From Labyrinthula sp. Ha (Eukaryota > Sar > Bigyra > Labyrinthulida > Labyrinthulaceae), in assembly GCA_015227615.1 (NCBI GenBank), contig JAALGZ010000016.1, positions 186,001-250,000 on the forward strand: DNA of 64,000 bases, in the 5' to 3' direction. The notes under the pieces are model-generated. The model searched no databases and had not been told where the DNA came from. It was given only the letters and a program-made list of their open reading frames with translations. Position numbers and translations under genes: made by a program. Positions 9,881 to 23,800 of the stretch are shown here, one piece after another; position 1 is the first letter of the stretch; the number at the start of each line of letters is the position of its first letter.

Positions 9881-12800
9881 CGGGGAGCAGCATCCGCGCC
9901 TCATGAAATTGTGTCTGGGTTTCGAAGATATTTTTGTATAAGTGTATAGAATATGCTAATAAGTTGACTTCCACCCATAGATGTGGTGCCAATGGAAAGA
10001 CAGAAATTTAAACTTACCTTGCGCGACCACTAGGACCGGGAAAGACGGACTTTGTGAAGCAGAAATTAGAATATATGGTAGACAAATGGGTTGTAAGAAA
10101 GTTCTATTAGCCATGCGCGACTCTTTATTTTTACAGAATCGAAGAAAAATAACCAGTGATACATCGACTTCGATTCATTTGTAGTAAATAATGTGCCTCA
10201 CAGGGATGTCAATATATATCAGCAATTCTGGAAACTCTGTTTGGAAACACATCGCCAAAATGTTGTTGCGGCTATTTAGATGTGGTAAGCGGACTAGGTC
10301 ATGTTGGAATAACAGAGCGCGCTAAGTAATTCTTCACTTTTATGAAGAGCTATGGAGTCTTTCAACTACAGTTTGTGCATATGGGTTATCATAGCACCCC
10401 CGCTATTTTACATCAGCACTTAACGGATTACATTGACTGCGCTCACTAAGATGGCTAAGAAGATAGCATAATGCATTAGATATATAATATTCTGATACAT
10501 CCGACTAAATTCTTCCGCTTGATGCGGATTCTAAAAGATATTCCTCAAAGTATGCATCAGTAGAATGTTAGAACTAACTCCCCCCAAGTAGATACTCTTT
10601 ACACGAAGTATTGAGTATTGTGCGCGTAAACTTAGAAATTGAGGCTAAAACTTCTTTAAACAGTGCTATTAAGATAATTTCTAAGTACCACGTTGGATTT
10701 CATTGTCGAGTTAGAAAAACTCCAATACCTGTTATAGTGTATGACGACCGCGGTTCCCGAAATGACAGAACTCTGAGATAATATAATGATGCTCTGCCTT
10801 TAAATTAAGGATAAGAAAAGAGGGTATTAAGAGAGAAAAAAAACGTAAGATAGAGCTACGAGTTAGACCAGGAATTTGAAAAGCTTGAAAAGTGGCTATC
10901 GGAGGCTACTAAAGGAGGACTTGAAAGACGATGATAGTTAAACAGATCTAATCCCTCAGACGAAAATTTATGATAAATATCACATTATCAAAGTTATTTG
11001 AGTAAAGAACGTAGATAGGGATAATAACCTCCTTAAAAAATAGCTTATCCAATGGTGTTTTCTAGTGATAAATTAGCCGCCTCACACTTAGTAATGTGCA
11101 TATGTCAAAAATAATTATACCCAAAAATTAGGGCATTTAATAAATTTCTCTACTTCTTGCCATTTTACCCAAATTTAACATAGGTCTACACAGACCACTT
11201 GAATTTGAAGTCATACTGCAGGATGATTCAAGAAAGCTATGATCACCTGAACCACCTACAGAGATGAATGGTTATTCTATAACATGTCTTGATAGATGTC
11301 TATTAAACCTATGGCGACAGCAATACTATCGCCAACATACTCATAAAACGGGCAGTACCAGGGGAAGCGTTCAAAATATCAGTTAGGAAAATAAGAACAA
11401 TTAGTGCGCCAATATAAAGTAATAATGAGGAACTGTACGTGGCGACATGAGAGTCAAATACAGAGACCTTTTCGTCTACACCTAGAAAGAGACGTTATTG
11501 ATTTGTGAGAAGAGCTAGTATTGCACAATACAATGAGATTTTAATATCACGTTAATCAACCAGACTGGGCTATCGATCCACGAATGGCTAGAAGGGATTG
11601 AACTAAAGACAGATACGAGATACTTCGTTCATACATCCACAGCATGAGAGATGCCCCAAAGTACAAGAATGGTTGGGTAGACACCGATGCCCGTGGAGAA
11701 AACCAATTGAATGAAAGAACCAATGTATCAATTCAATCCCGAATGAGCAATAGTAGAATTCAGCGCCATAGATGAGGCCTTTCATGATTGGTATACTAAA
11801 GTGTGATTTAGAGACAGCAACACAGATCACCCAAAGCCTTAAAAGTAGGAACAAACGCAAATTATTAGGAAGTGACAAGCAATGAAAAACAGGAAGCAAG
11901 AACGAGAATGAAGAACATTTCTCTCACTATGGTACATCTCATATCTAAAAAGCAAATATAAACTGCGTCTATTCAGTGCTGAAATCAGCGGATAAATACC
12001 GAGTGTCGGCTATCAACCCCTATTTTGAGGAAGAATGGGGTATCTTTAAAGAAGTGGGGATAATACATACTCAGAAGCAGAAAATGGTAACTCAAACAGG
12101 TACTATGAAAAACAAAGATAAATAATGTGTTATAGCAGGCATCAATGGAGAGTAAGCTCATCTACATCTACTTAGAAGACAAAAAGGAATTGGCCGAGGC
12201 AAATATCAATGAAACAGTAAAGCTTGAGTGGATATTGCGTGACAATATTCAGCACGCCATGGTTGAATGGAATTGTTGGGAATCGGTAGCGGTGCTACTG
12301 CGTTCACTCCAGCTTAATTGCATGTATTGCATGGGATTGTGTAAATCAATACGAACAACGCATAGAATTATGATAAAAGTACACCAACTTAGGAAAGTGC
12401 TAGTGGTGGGTTTATTTTTATTTAAATACTCGGGCTAGTATCTTGGTCATGAGCAACGCCTTTCTTAGGTTTACCCAACCAACCTTTACGAAGGCGCCGG
12501 AAGCTGGTACTGTAGTAGAAGCACCGGATTAATTCATAAACAAATACATGTTGAAAAAAAGTTTCATTCTAATTACTGACAGCGAGAGTCATTTAGCCAA
12601 TCAAGTCATGCAGCAATTGGAAAGGGAGAGGACATTTGCACATAACTTCACCATCCGCTCTCTGAGTAGAATAAATGGATAAGCAAAAGCATTTAATAAA
12701 AAGAAGCGATTCTCTATGAAGAGCTTAGTAAGCGCCTACCGTATACACTATGATGAATGGTAAAAATAGCTGTGAAACCCACAAGGTACTATGAACGAGC

Positions 12801-13946
12801 TGGCAGCAACCTCACTCAGGTTGCAGAAAGTAATGTGGCAAAATCAATATTCGAGTAGATCTTGTACGTAAACCCGAAAAGGAAGTAAATGGAGCCAACA
12901 GCACTTCGGTCAATATTGGAGATGGTACAAAATTGCAACAGGACACCGGTATCTTTAGACGGCGATGTCATGTACAATCTCTTCGCAGCTTACGGAAACG
13001 TATGGATGAATACGAGAAGGTTGCAAGATATAAGAACTGCAAAAGAAGAAGAATACTAAAAAGCGCGGAGGAGCCGTGGACGTGATAGTATTAAAGCACA
13101 GATCGGGCGACTGGTGTCCGACTTCCTTAAAGGTAACACCAAGGGGCGCGACAAATTGGCGCTGGAATGATCGAGATAGATTTCCTCTTGACAAAACTAC
13201 CAGGGATTATTCACGCAGTCGACTCGGCGCGCAATCACTATGCGCTAGGACAAGGTGCCGGATATGATGGTGATGGTGTTTGGTATAGAGGAAGTCCACC
13301 TCAAATTTTTGAGTAATTAGATAGTTCAGTGTTACTTAGAGTGCGCTTGAAGCTACCTGTAGAAAGCTAGATGCAAATGCTTCTATATATAGTTGTAGAG
13401 GACGAGAAAAGGGAAGTTGTCCTTAGGATTGGGACGCTTGTTTCAGCGGACGCTGGAACATATGTACATTTTTAAGATAAAGAGGTGCTGGACGCGCGCA
13501 GTATCAGAAAAGTGTACAACTGATTGTCCGAGCAGAGAAAGGAATGAAACAGACGCAATTGTATTCATGGATTAATAAAGCTATGGGTACTGAAGTTATG
13601 CTGTAGAACTTTTCGCTAGGGAATGTGGGCTACAAAAAAGATGTACACAACTGGGGAAACATGTTAACCCCAGTGGAGTACAAGGAAACATTGGGACACA
13701 GCTGGTGCTGAGACGCAGTGAAGTCTCGCCTCTTTGGGAAGGGGTTAGTGCCATAAACACCTGGTCTTCTGCCGGTGTTCCTTCGGACAGTTTGGGCAAT
13801 CCGATTGGTCGATAATGATCCTCATCAGTATTTCACTTGAAGACATGTTCCATAATCAATGCAAAAATAAGAAAAAGGACAAAGAAAATATAAATACGTG
13901 CTAGCTGACTTGGTCCATGAGAAATTTCAAAATAATTTTATATGCT
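9880..13946 (+). mobile_element. Second decayed Ty3/gypsy-type element, different lineage
   Basis: A fossil with reverse-transcriptase-like sequence near 10.2-10.45 kb (for example YLDVVSGLGHVGI), an RNase H/connection-type motif YTDHLNLK near 11.19 kb and an integrase-type motif LITDSESHL near 12.57 kb, in normal pol order on the plus strand. It is not close to the element at 16.9 kb, and parts of it (about 12.9-13.9 kb) are richer in G+C than the surroundings. It is broken, with dozens of breaks, and old. No terminal repeats were identified, so both ends are approximate. Confidence 0.65.
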
Positions 13947-14263
13947 AGGTTGGACTATTAGAAGGAGACTTAGCTGGGTGAAATAGAAGGAGAAAAAGTT
14001 GGAGAACTTGATGGTTGAGATGTTGGACAAAAACCACTTTGTTCAACTAAAATAACAACACCTTCTGTTCTTGTTTTATCACCTTCTGGATTCAAAGGAA
14101 CTCAAAACTTTTATCACAAAATCCTTCAACACAAAAAATATTTTCATCTATAAAATTAATTGTTTCGCATTTTGTTTTTTTACATCCTAAATCCTTTAAA
14201 CTATTTAAACCATTTGCTTCTAAATCACCAGAACAAGTTAAAATAGCTCTATTATCATCACCA

Positions 14264-14271
14264 GAAACAAC
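14264..14271. repeat. Left 8-bp target-site duplication of the hAT element
   Basis: GAAACAAC, repeated exactly at 16467-16474 and present once at the matching place in the uninterrupted copy near 2198. This dates the hAT insertion after the block duplication. Confidence 0.95.
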
Positions 14272-16466
14272 CAGTGATGCTCAAACTTTTTTTTGTGGAT
14301 TTTTACGGGCCCACTATTTCCGTGGAAATCTGTGGGGTCGCTAAATTTTTAGAAAAAAATGATGGGGACGCGAGGAGGTGGAAATTTTCGGGCGTCCCCA
14401 CGACGACTCGCCAAAATAATTTTCCAAAATATCGTTGCTTTTATATATATTTATATGAAGAAAAGATGAAACTTATTCATAACCCTTAAAGCTTAAGCTT
14501 CGTCATCGCTATGCACCTGCTTGTCACAAAAACAAACTCCCTCAAGTGTCAAATCTTCTCTTTCTTCTTCTTCATTCTGTTCCCCCATCTGTTCCTCCAT
14601 CTCTTCGTCTTCTTCCTTATCATCGAAACCTGGAATTTTCTTTTTCATAGCAACATAAATGTCGTGATCCATCAACTCATCTTTATTCATCTTCAAAAAT
14701 GCAAGTCTGTTTAAAGTTGCAGGCATCATCCTATTTCTCTTGTCACTAAAAATCAGCTTGCACTGGCTAAAAAATCTTTCTACACTGCACGAAGTCGTCG
14801 GAATGAACCTCACATCTGTGAAAATACTCTTCTTTCTGCTTTTTCTTAACTGAGAAAAGACCTCTGCAGCCACAGAATCACCAGGTGGAGTCTTCACTTC
14901 TTCTTCAGAAGGATCTCTTACTAACCTGGCCAAAGCTGTTCTTTCCGCTGCATCAAGCGTATCTTCTTCCTCCCAATAAACTTTAAACACTCCAGTTTCA
15001 AAAGCACAAAACTCAACCAAAGTACCTGCATCATCTTCTAAGTACTTAAACAAAGAATCATCATTATCGACATCTCTTAAGAGATTTAACGCAGCTTTCT
15101 TCCCATCTCCAAGGTTAAGCTTTCCTTTTTGAAGAGTAACTGTGTAGCGGTCGCAGGTAGCAAGAAAGTCGACATGTTTTTCCAGAGTTCTTGTTAAACG
15201 CTGTCCCAAAATAAGATCTTTAACTTCATCATCTTTAATCTGCGCACAGAACATCCAAATCTCAAGGTACCTTTTCATCATGAGAAATTTTCCACTCCAA
15301 CGCGTCACATTTGGAAGAACAACAACTTTATCCGTATATTTTCTAAGAGCTTCTGTTAATTTCTTTGACTTCTTGATCTTGCGAAGAAGCAACTGCACTT
15401 TGTCTAAAGCTTCGGATAATGGTGTTTCAGATTTGATAAATGCTCTAACACCTAGAGCCAAACGATGGCTCAGACAACCCAGAAACTACGTTCCAAGATC
15501 TCTGCAAACTTTTTTGTTCGTGTTTGTGTTGTTGGCAACAATAGCAACCAGCAGTGATTCATCAAGACCAAACTTGTTCATCAAATTCTTCAGGAAAGGA
15601 ACAATGTCACTTGCTTTCTGGCTTTCTTTTTCTAAAGGAAGCACTCCAAGAAGGCGAAACGTCATCTTCTTCATCTTGTCGAAACATAAATAAACACCAT
15701 TAAAACTGTAACCTTGGTGAGACCAGCCATCGATGACTAAACAAAATAGTTCTAAATCCACTTCTAGTTTGATCTTCTCTATAAAAAGGTGTTCCATGCG
15801 CTTCATATAAAGTCTCATCGTGTTCTCACTAACGAGGTCATCCGCATTCTTTATACTCTTAAACTCTTCGGATCTCAACAAGCTCAAGGGCATATTCTTC
15901 CTTAGCAAAAAGATAGCGATAGATTTCTTGAAACCATCAGTTTTTTCAATGTTCATAAACTCCAGAATGTCTTTGCTTTTTCTTCTACGCTTTCTTGCAT
16001 GTTCTTCTTTTAGTTTTTCGATAGTTTCTTCGTCTAAGTGCGTTTTCAGGTGTTCCATGAGACCAGTATAACCTTTTTTACTCCACCAAGTCATCTTTCT
16101 TGGGTAATGTTTGCAAGGAAGCTTGAATACGTGCGCTTTTTTTGTTAATTCGGCTTTTTCAGCGTCAAAATTCTGTTTAATTACTGCAAAAAGGGTCTGA
16201 TCTCATCCCGAAACGGCGTCATGAATCATTTCTGCGGCAGACTTTGTCAAATCAATGCTCATTTTTATTCGAAGTTGTGGTTTTTAACTCCTATTTTAAC
16301 GGTTTTACTATGGCCGGATTGGACACAGAGCATTTTTTTTTTAATTTGTGAGCTCCTGACAGCAATTTCTCCACGCAACCTGCCACTAATAATTTCGTGT
16401 GGGGACGTATGGTGGTCGGACTGAGGATATCGGATATTAGTGGGCGGCCAGATTTGAGCATCACTG
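14272..16466 (-). mobile_element. hAT-family DNA transposon, complete with ends
   Basis: The element is 2195 bp. Its terminal inverted repeats start CAGTGATGCTCAAA at 14272 and end with the exact complement TTTGAGCATCACTG at 16466 (14 bp perfect, then imperfect similarity around GGGCCCACTA). It is flanked by the 8-bp direct repeat GAAACAAC, and copy A of the host gene holds this octamer once, near 2198. An 8-bp duplication, CAGTG-type ends and the transposase all agree with hAT. It lies inside the SPT-repeat pseudogene. Confidence 0.97.
14493..16262 (-). pseudogene. hAT transposase with two in-frame stops
   Basis: One frame of 590 codons runs from ATG 16262 to the stop at 14493, interrupted by TGA (16203-16205) and TAG (15486-15488). 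A later ATG at 16094 would avoid the first stop but lose a possible BED-like zinc-finger region (FKLPCKHY... GLMEHLKTHL). The middle contains LFCLVIDGWSHQGYSFNG, like the catalytic core of hAT enzymes, and CLSHRLALGVRAF. The C-terminus has the family dimerisation region (TTSCSVERFFSQCKLIF, then RMMPATLNRLAFLKMN) and an acidic Glu-rich tail. Length fits the family. Two stops suggest it no longer makes full-length enzyme, though the ends are intact and could be moved in trans. Confidence 0.9.
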
Positions 16467-16474
16467 GAAACAAC
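16467..16474. repeat. Right 8-bp target-site duplication of the hAT element
   Basis: GAAACAAC, identical to 14264-14271, directly next to the right inverted repeat. Confidence 0.95.
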
Positions 16475-16803
16475 ACAAAATTCCATTGTTTCATACTGAT
16501 CAGAACAACTTACTTCTTCAGAATAAAATTCATCTGGTCCATCATCATCTGGATTATGTTTAGGGCAATTATAACCTTCTCCATTGTAGAAAGCATATTT
16601 GGATTCAGGTTCGGCTTTAATTGCAAAAACAGCTTCATCGTCTCTGTTGAACACCGAGTTATCACAGCTAGAATGAGAAGTTCCACTTAAAACAGTAGCT
16701 CTTAGTTCAAGTTGTGATTTCACTCTTTTTATAATTATTAAAAAGAGAAAGGAAGAAAGAAAAATCATACTTATTTCTGAAACTGCGTTTTAATAAGCTA
16801 TGA

Positions 16804-16856
16804 TGACGTCATTAATAATGTACAATCGCATACAAACATTCTCGGGCCATATGGCC
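16804..16856. promoter_or_regulatory. Second copy of the CRE-like/GGCCATATGGCC divergent promoter
   Basis: TGACGTCA (16804-16811) and GGCCATATGGCC (16845-16856) are kept unchanged from copy A. The original DHODH ATG (16866-16868) and its next codons follow, but the LTR element begins at 16889, so this promoter now faces the retroelement. Confidence 0.5.
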
Positions 16857-16888
16857 TGTGTGTAAATGCAACGAATCTTCTTAACCGT

Positions 16889-17588
16889 TGTAGTGTCGTG
16901 AGATATGTTCAGATTTTTGGTTTTGTTATGGAATATGTTCAAGCTCTGTTTCTTGTTGTTTTTTGATGTTTTTTTTGTATTGTTGAAAGGTAAATTGTGG
17001 TCAGAAATGAATCGGATGTTGATATAGGTGTGAAATTTCTGTGTATTCTTGACTTACGAAGGGAATATGAAGATATTATGTGGTTTTTGGTTTAATTTGA
17101 GGTGTTTTGTGGAAGTTATAGGTGATTTGGGCAAATTGGGAACCTAATTTGCAGTCTTTTCTCTTTCGTATTGTGTGATAATATTCGCCCGTGATGAGAT
17201 GTAAGGGTGGTTTATTCACTGATGTTTTTATGCTATGAATTTGCATTTTGTGACATTTGGTGATATAAATTTGAAATGAGATATCGTTAGTCACGATTGA
17301 GGTGTAATAGTATAAGAGGGATTTGTAGTGAAGCTGTAGTATGTTTACCTATTGATATAGCATAACTCGGTATTAGAAATATTCTGAAATATGACATATT
17401 ACCGTACTCAGAATAGTTTTTGAGAAGTTAGTTAATCGTTAATAATTGTTGTTGAAGAAAGAATAAAAAAGAAAAAAAAAAGGAAAACCAAAGAGTTATA
17501 TTTTTAAGATCCAAGACAGATACTTTAAGACCTGAGAACCTTATTCGCGGACGTGTAGTTAGTTTTTGTCGACACGTAAAACGCAATA
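16889..17588 (+). repeat. 5' LTR
   Basis: 700 bp, beginning TGTAGTGTCGTGAG and ending ACGCAATA (or one base earlier). Nearly identical to 24062-24761. It is expected to hold the element promoter; no TATA box could be assigned with confidence. Confidence 0.93.
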
Positions 17589-17874
17589 TTGCAATATTGT
17601 AACTATGTAAGGATTTAAGGGTTGAAACGGTTTTTGATTTGGACAATCTTTTATTTTGACGGTATTCCTGAAGAGTTTTGTCAAGGAATATATTATATTG
17701 GGAAGATATTTGTGAAGTTTTAAGGAGAAGAGAAGTATTTAACAAGGAAGAATGGCGGAGCAGAGACCGCTAAACATGAATATGATCTTCAAACTGTTTG
17801 AGGAAGTTATGATCAAAACTACAGAGGCTCAACAAAAAATGGTTAACGCAATATGAGAAGAGAACCAACGTAAT

Positions 17875-20800
17875 ATGGAACAAATGAATGAGAGGAGTGA
17901 GAAGAGGTTGGAGTTGATTGCCGACCGAATGGCAGGAAGAACGATTTCGATTCATGCGCTAAAGGATTTTAAGATTGAAAACCTCGAAAGATTTCTATAT
18001 GAGTATGAGGTTATTGAAAAAGATTTGAAGAAGTTCGTTAACTTAAAGGAGAAGCTAGGTTTATCGGTATTTAAGAGGTTAGACCGAATGGGAAAAGCCG
18101 GAAGTAATGAGGCAATAATCGATGCTATAAGAAGTAAGGTGCGAGCAGAAAAGGTAAGACATCTAGCGGGAGCTGAAAAGCTAATTGAACGACACGTGTT
18201 CTTTCAAAGGGATGTTATTGAGGAAGAAGCAGTTGAGTATTTATTCCAGGACATTGAAGAGATTTTATCAGTGTTTCCAGAGGATGCGGAAAGAAAAGGG
18301 AAAAATATAGCAAAGGCGATATTTAAAAAACTCCCCAAATACATTTGGGTCCAGGAGGAAGATCTGACGTTAAAGCCGAGTTTAAAAGACGGAGACAGAA
18401 CTGAGCTCAAAGAATATATCCTGGATTGTATTCCCCCACTTCACATTAGAGAGAAAGTTAAAGCGATTGATTTTGGAGATAACACGATGACCAAAGTGAA
18501 GAAAGAACCAATGAAGAAGAAGATGTTCCAGATAAGAAAAGTTGAAGCAAAGAGAATAGAGAAGAACACCGGTTCCAATTTAAATAAGCCCTTACTGTGC
18601 TCTCACGACTGGGAGTACGGACACACGGAGGGTTTCTGTTACAGGAAGAAAGCAGGAGAAGCAGCAAGACCACATCCCGGAGATGATGAGCTCAAGAAGA
18701 GATTAGATGAGTACTTAAGAAGGAAAAAACAAGGGACAATACCAGTAAAAGCAGCAAAGAGAAGTCCTTTAGAGGAAGAAGCCGAGAGAATATTGGGAGC
18801 GAAGATGGTTAAGTTAGCAGAGGATGTAGTTTATGATGGGAGCGAAGAAGAGAGGATAAGACTTAACACAGTTAAGTCTGATTATTCTGATCTATTTAAA
18901 ATTTCCTCGATAAAGAGCAGAGCAGGAGTATTAGTAGAAGTAAACGGGAAGAAGTACGATGCTCTTCTGGACTTAGGAGCGTTTAAGAGCGCAATAAACT
19001 ATCGTCTGCGCAGCCAATGTGATGAAGTTATGGCGTTGGAGAAGTGCGTGAGGGTGCAGGCAGCAGGAGGAGCTATCTACCCAGTCTGGGAGATAGGAAG
19101 AATGAAAGAAGTTAAAGTTTTTAGCAGCAGAAATCAAAATGCTAGTCTGGTATTTAAGGATGTTGAAGTGCTGATTCTACAAATTGAAGAGTGGGACGAC
19201 TTCATCATTGGCAACGAGATTTTGTGTCGATATGCTTTAGACCCTTTAAGCGCTCTGGAAGCAGCTATCCAGTTTAGGAAAGATAAGCCGGAAGATTGTT
19301 TAGCTAAATGGCTGCTACGAACATTAGACGTGGAGGATCATAACCTGATGGAAGTGAAGAAAGTTAGTGCAGTAGAAAAAGAAGAATGGCCGAAAAATGA
19401 GCTAAAAGTGCCACCTCTTTATTTTGGTGAAGAGTTTCCAGCGCAGGAGGACTTCATGGATATGGAAGAGATCGACATCGGCCTTGGGGCAGATAAGATC
19501 TACACACCAGAAGAGGAACAGAGGATGAAGCTAAAAATTGAAGGAAAAGTTAAGGATATATCGGAAGTTTGTTTTCATGATTCAGTAACTTGGAAAGAGA
19601 AGTTTGTTTCTTTATTTGTGAGCTACTTTGAGGCTTTTGGTGATTCAGAATCGCCGACGAAGTTGTCTGGAATAACGCCGATAAGATGTGACCTTATTGC
19701 TGGGACAGTTGTAGGTATGCAGAAACAGATACCACTTGGTCAAGAACAAGAAGACTTCCTGCATACGAGAATACAGCAGATGATAAAAAGCGGAATCATT
19801 TACGTCAATAAAAATCCTACAACTGCGATGTCTGTTCTAGTTGTGCCTAAGAAAGGGCCAAAAAGATTTAGATTAGTGGTTGATTTTAGACCATTAAACG
19901 ATGTTACCCAAAAAGTGAATAACACTCTTCCCCGTATTGAGCTACAGCTCGACAGAGTACGAGGGAACAAGTGGTTCGCTGGGTTTGATCTCCTGTCTGG
20001 TTTCGATTATTTGGCTTGTGAGCCACAGGCAGGAGAATACTTTACTTTTACTACACCTTGGGGTGTAGCTTATTCTTTTTATGGAGCACCCCAAGGCTGG
20101 TGTAACACACCGTCACTTTTTTCTATGAGACAAATCGAAGAAGTTTTAATGCAAATCGATTTGTGGCCTGACAAAGCTCTTCAATGGATTGATGATACAA
20201 TCATCATGGGGCAGAATATGTCAGAGCTCTATTCTAATATGGAGAAGTTTCTAAAACAAATTAAGAAGAAAAACTTAAGATTAAATTTAGATATGTGCGA
20301 GCTGGTCAGTCATACTTTAACCTTTTGTGGCAGAGAATTTACTAAAGAAGGATGGAAGTTTAATGATGAATATGCAGCTGGTTTATTAAAGAGAGTTAAA
20401 CCAATTTACTTACATGAATTGGCTCAAATGATTTATACTGCTAATTATATTTCTCCTACTATTCCAGGCTTTTCAAGAATAAAAAACATTATTTTAGGAT
20501 CGCACAAGATTTCTGGAAAGTTAAAGAACTTGGAACGTAAGAAGATTTTAATCGAATGGAGTCCAGAGATGGAAGCAGCGTATGATGAGATGATAGCTGC
20601 TATAGAGGCCAGTATGAAGTGCACAATAGGTTTTTACAATCCTGAAGAAGACGTTTATATTTTTTGTGATGCTTGTGATCGTTTTTATTCATTGTTTATA
20701 TCACAAAGTTCAGAGGTTGTTGATGTTTCAAATCCATTTGCTTCAAACTTTAGGGTTATCGCTATGAACTCCGGAGCCTTCACAGGTTCTTCACTAAAGT

Positions 20801-23800
20801 GGCACATTTCGTGCAAGGAGTTATACCCTGTTATGATTGCAATTAAAAAATACCCCTTTTATCTACGCTATAATGCTAGAGAAAAAATACTTTTTACTGA
20901 TCATAATAACCTTGTGAGGATTTTGAATCCCAAGGAGATCAAATTAAAAGCTCACGCTTCACGTTTATCGAGATGGGCTATGGAATTCATGGAAGTTAAC
21001 ATCGTCGCACACCATCTTTGTGGTTACAAGAACATCCCAGCCGATTGTTTAAGCAGATGGCTTAATCCAAGATATAGAGAGGAAGTTGAAGAAGTTATCT
21101 TGCAGCGTGCTATATTCCAAGAAGAAGAAAGAGAAAGTGAGCTAGACTTCTGGAGGATGCTAGATGACTTGCATGTGTCACCTAGACATCCTGGAAGTTA
21201 TAACCTTATTGATAATGGATGGCAAGTTATTGATGAAAAGTTTATTTTTGATCTTCAGAAAAGAGATATGAAAGAGTTAACTGAGCTTTATAAAGAAGAA
21301 GATAAGTTGTTTATTACGAAGAGTTTATTGCCGACAATCATTTTTCATACTCATATTTTATTTAATCATGGGTCAAAGAAGAAGGAAATTAAATTCATCA
21401 AAGACAATTATATTTTATCAAAAAAAGTAAATCAAGTTTTTAATGAAGCTTTAACTAGGTTTCATAAACAGTGTATGCACTGTCAGAAACCTAGTTTGAT
21501 AGTTAGAAGACCCCTAAACATTACTTCATGGGGCAGCAGAGCAGGCGAAGTTTTATTGTCTGACTTTCTTTACGTAAATTCTAAGGGTTGGATACTCACC
21601 CTGGTAGATTCGTTTACTAGAACTACTATATTGAGGTATTGTGCCAAAGCTACTACTGATAAAGTAGTTAGTATTCTATGGGACTGGCACTCCCACTTTC
21701 AACTTTTACCTAACTTTGTATTGGTAACCGATAGGGGTTCCCATTTTACATCAAAAGTTATTGAAGATTACCTGAGGCAATCAGGATGTGCACATAACTT
21801 CACTGCGACGTATGTTAGCCCTACGGCTGGAGCAGTGGAGGTGCAAAATAAAAATATTTTGAAACATTTAAGGTCTATAGTATCCGTGTTTGGTTTAGGC
21901 GACTCGGATTGGCCTGATATTTTACCTATGATACAAAGTTTTCTAAATCAGAATCCCTTAACATGTCGAGGAACAAATCTAAGTCCATTACAATTAATGA
22001 TCGGAGCAGGTGAAGGAAAAGCAGCTTTAGGAAGTGTCTACAAAGATATGGAGAAGAGAGACTATGAGAAACTTTTCAAAGCTGCTATTGATTTGAGAGG
22101 GAAAATCGAAAGACTCCAGGAGAAAGCAGACAGATGTGGATTGGAACATCGTGCTAAGGTGAATATGAGAAAGAATAACAGAGGCAAGCTGAGACCAATA
22201 TATTTCTCCGTAGGAGAATATATTTGGTTGTCTGAAAAGGAAGTTAATTCAGGCAAGAAAAACAAGGTTAGGCCCCGTTGGTGTGGTCCTTACCAAGTAG
22301 TAGAATGCCTCAGCGAACATATTTACAAAGTCAAAGATATGGATGGGAAGGAAAAAGTAAGACACTCAGTTCTTATGATTCCTTTCGCTCCAGTTAGTTT
22401 CCTTCCTAATGCTGCTACTACTCTTGTTTTTCGTATGGATAAAGGTAACCTTGAAGTTGATGAATTTGTGGATCTTTGTATTAAGGATGAAGGAGTTTTT
22501 TACTTCAATGTAAAATGGCGTGGGTTCGGAAGTGAACATAACACTGAAGAACCTGCGTTAACTATGTTTGAGGACTTGCCTCACATGGTTATGGATTTCT
22601 GTGATAATAACCAGAGCAGAGAAGTATCCCAACTTTTAGATTTTTTAATCACTGTTTATCCGGAGAGTGAATATTTAAAGGTAGATGGGAGGATGCAAAA
22701 TTTATATGCTGTTAGTGTTGAAGAAAAGACTTCTTTCTGTGAGAAACTTGTTTATGGAAAGATATTTATTGATGAACAGGGTGCAACAAATCGCCCTAAC
22801 TGGTCTACATTTGAGGTACAAGCTTTGAGAATTGCAGTTCTCAGTTGTGGATTTGGAAACTTCGAGAAGATACAAGCATATGTTCCAGGAAAAAGTAAGC
22901 AGAATATTTACACGAAGCTGCAAAGGATGGTAGGACGCCAAAGTCTAAAGGTTTATCATGGCTTGCATCTTGATGTTATGAAGCTAAAAGATGATAACCT
23001 CAAGTATAAGGGTGTAGATTATTTTGTTCAAAGAAAACAACTAAGCGATAAAGTTGTTGAGAAAAAGAAGTGGTTCTTTAAATGGAGATATTTGAAGGAA
23101 AGTGAAGAGAATAAGAAGAAGTTTGAAAACAAGTTTATTGAGGTTCACGATTTAACTTCTGCAGATGGAGTTAAGATTTTATTGACGCGTGTGGATGTTT
23201 ATGAAGGAGAGAAGTGGTGTGGTTTTCCGCGATATAATGGGACCATAACGGACTTCAAAATATATTTAAAAGACCTATGGGGCAAGTTAAAATGTAGAGA
23301 AAAAGATATACAACTGAAGCTAGATGATTTAAAAATTCATGTTAATAATGCAGAAGAATTGGAGAACGTTGTTTTTGGTTGTCAAGTAAATGAAACTGCA
23401 GTAAATAATCTTTTGGAAATATGTTGCAAAGAACTCAACTTCGTTGCCAACATCTGGAAAATCCCTAAGAATGTAAATTTTGTATCAGGAGATGTACGTA
23501 ATTTTTTAATGGAGTGCTGCGAAGAATATGAAGTTCTAGTAATTGATCCACCCTGGAACGTTTTCTCTTCAAACCCAACAAGAGGACCTGCTGTTACCTA
23601 TAAAACTATGAAAGATGTAGACATTATTAATTTACCTTTGAGAAATGTTGTAAAGAATGGACTTGTATTTTGTTGGGTAGTGAGAGGAAAAGAGAAGATT
23701 GTTGAGAGAATGTTTGAAGAGAATGGAATAAGATATCTTGGCAGACTTTTATGGATAAAAACCAACGGCCGCGACCGCATCCTTAGCACCTTGGGCAACA

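Larger units (their letters stand above)
13947..16768 (-). pseudogene. Second copy of the SPT-repeat gene, truncated and split by a hAT transposon
   Basis: Two blocks (13947-14271 and 16467-16768) match 1840-2499 almost base for base and are separated by the transposon. The N-terminal block starts at ATG 16768 and keeps the signal peptide and the first part of the ectodomain. The other block carries a single-base deletion near 14100, a shortened repeat array and no C-terminal membrane part; homology stops abruptly at about 13947 against the decayed element. Single-base differences from copy A are few. With the insertion, the deletion and the missing 3' end it cannot make the copy A protein. 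Confidence 0.9.

Noticed and set aside
16265-16768. Minus-strand frame of 167 codons joining an SPT-type N-terminus to other sequence
   Set aside because: It is the start of the SPT-repeat pseudogene running into the end of the inserted hAT element; a by-product of the insertion, not a separate gene.
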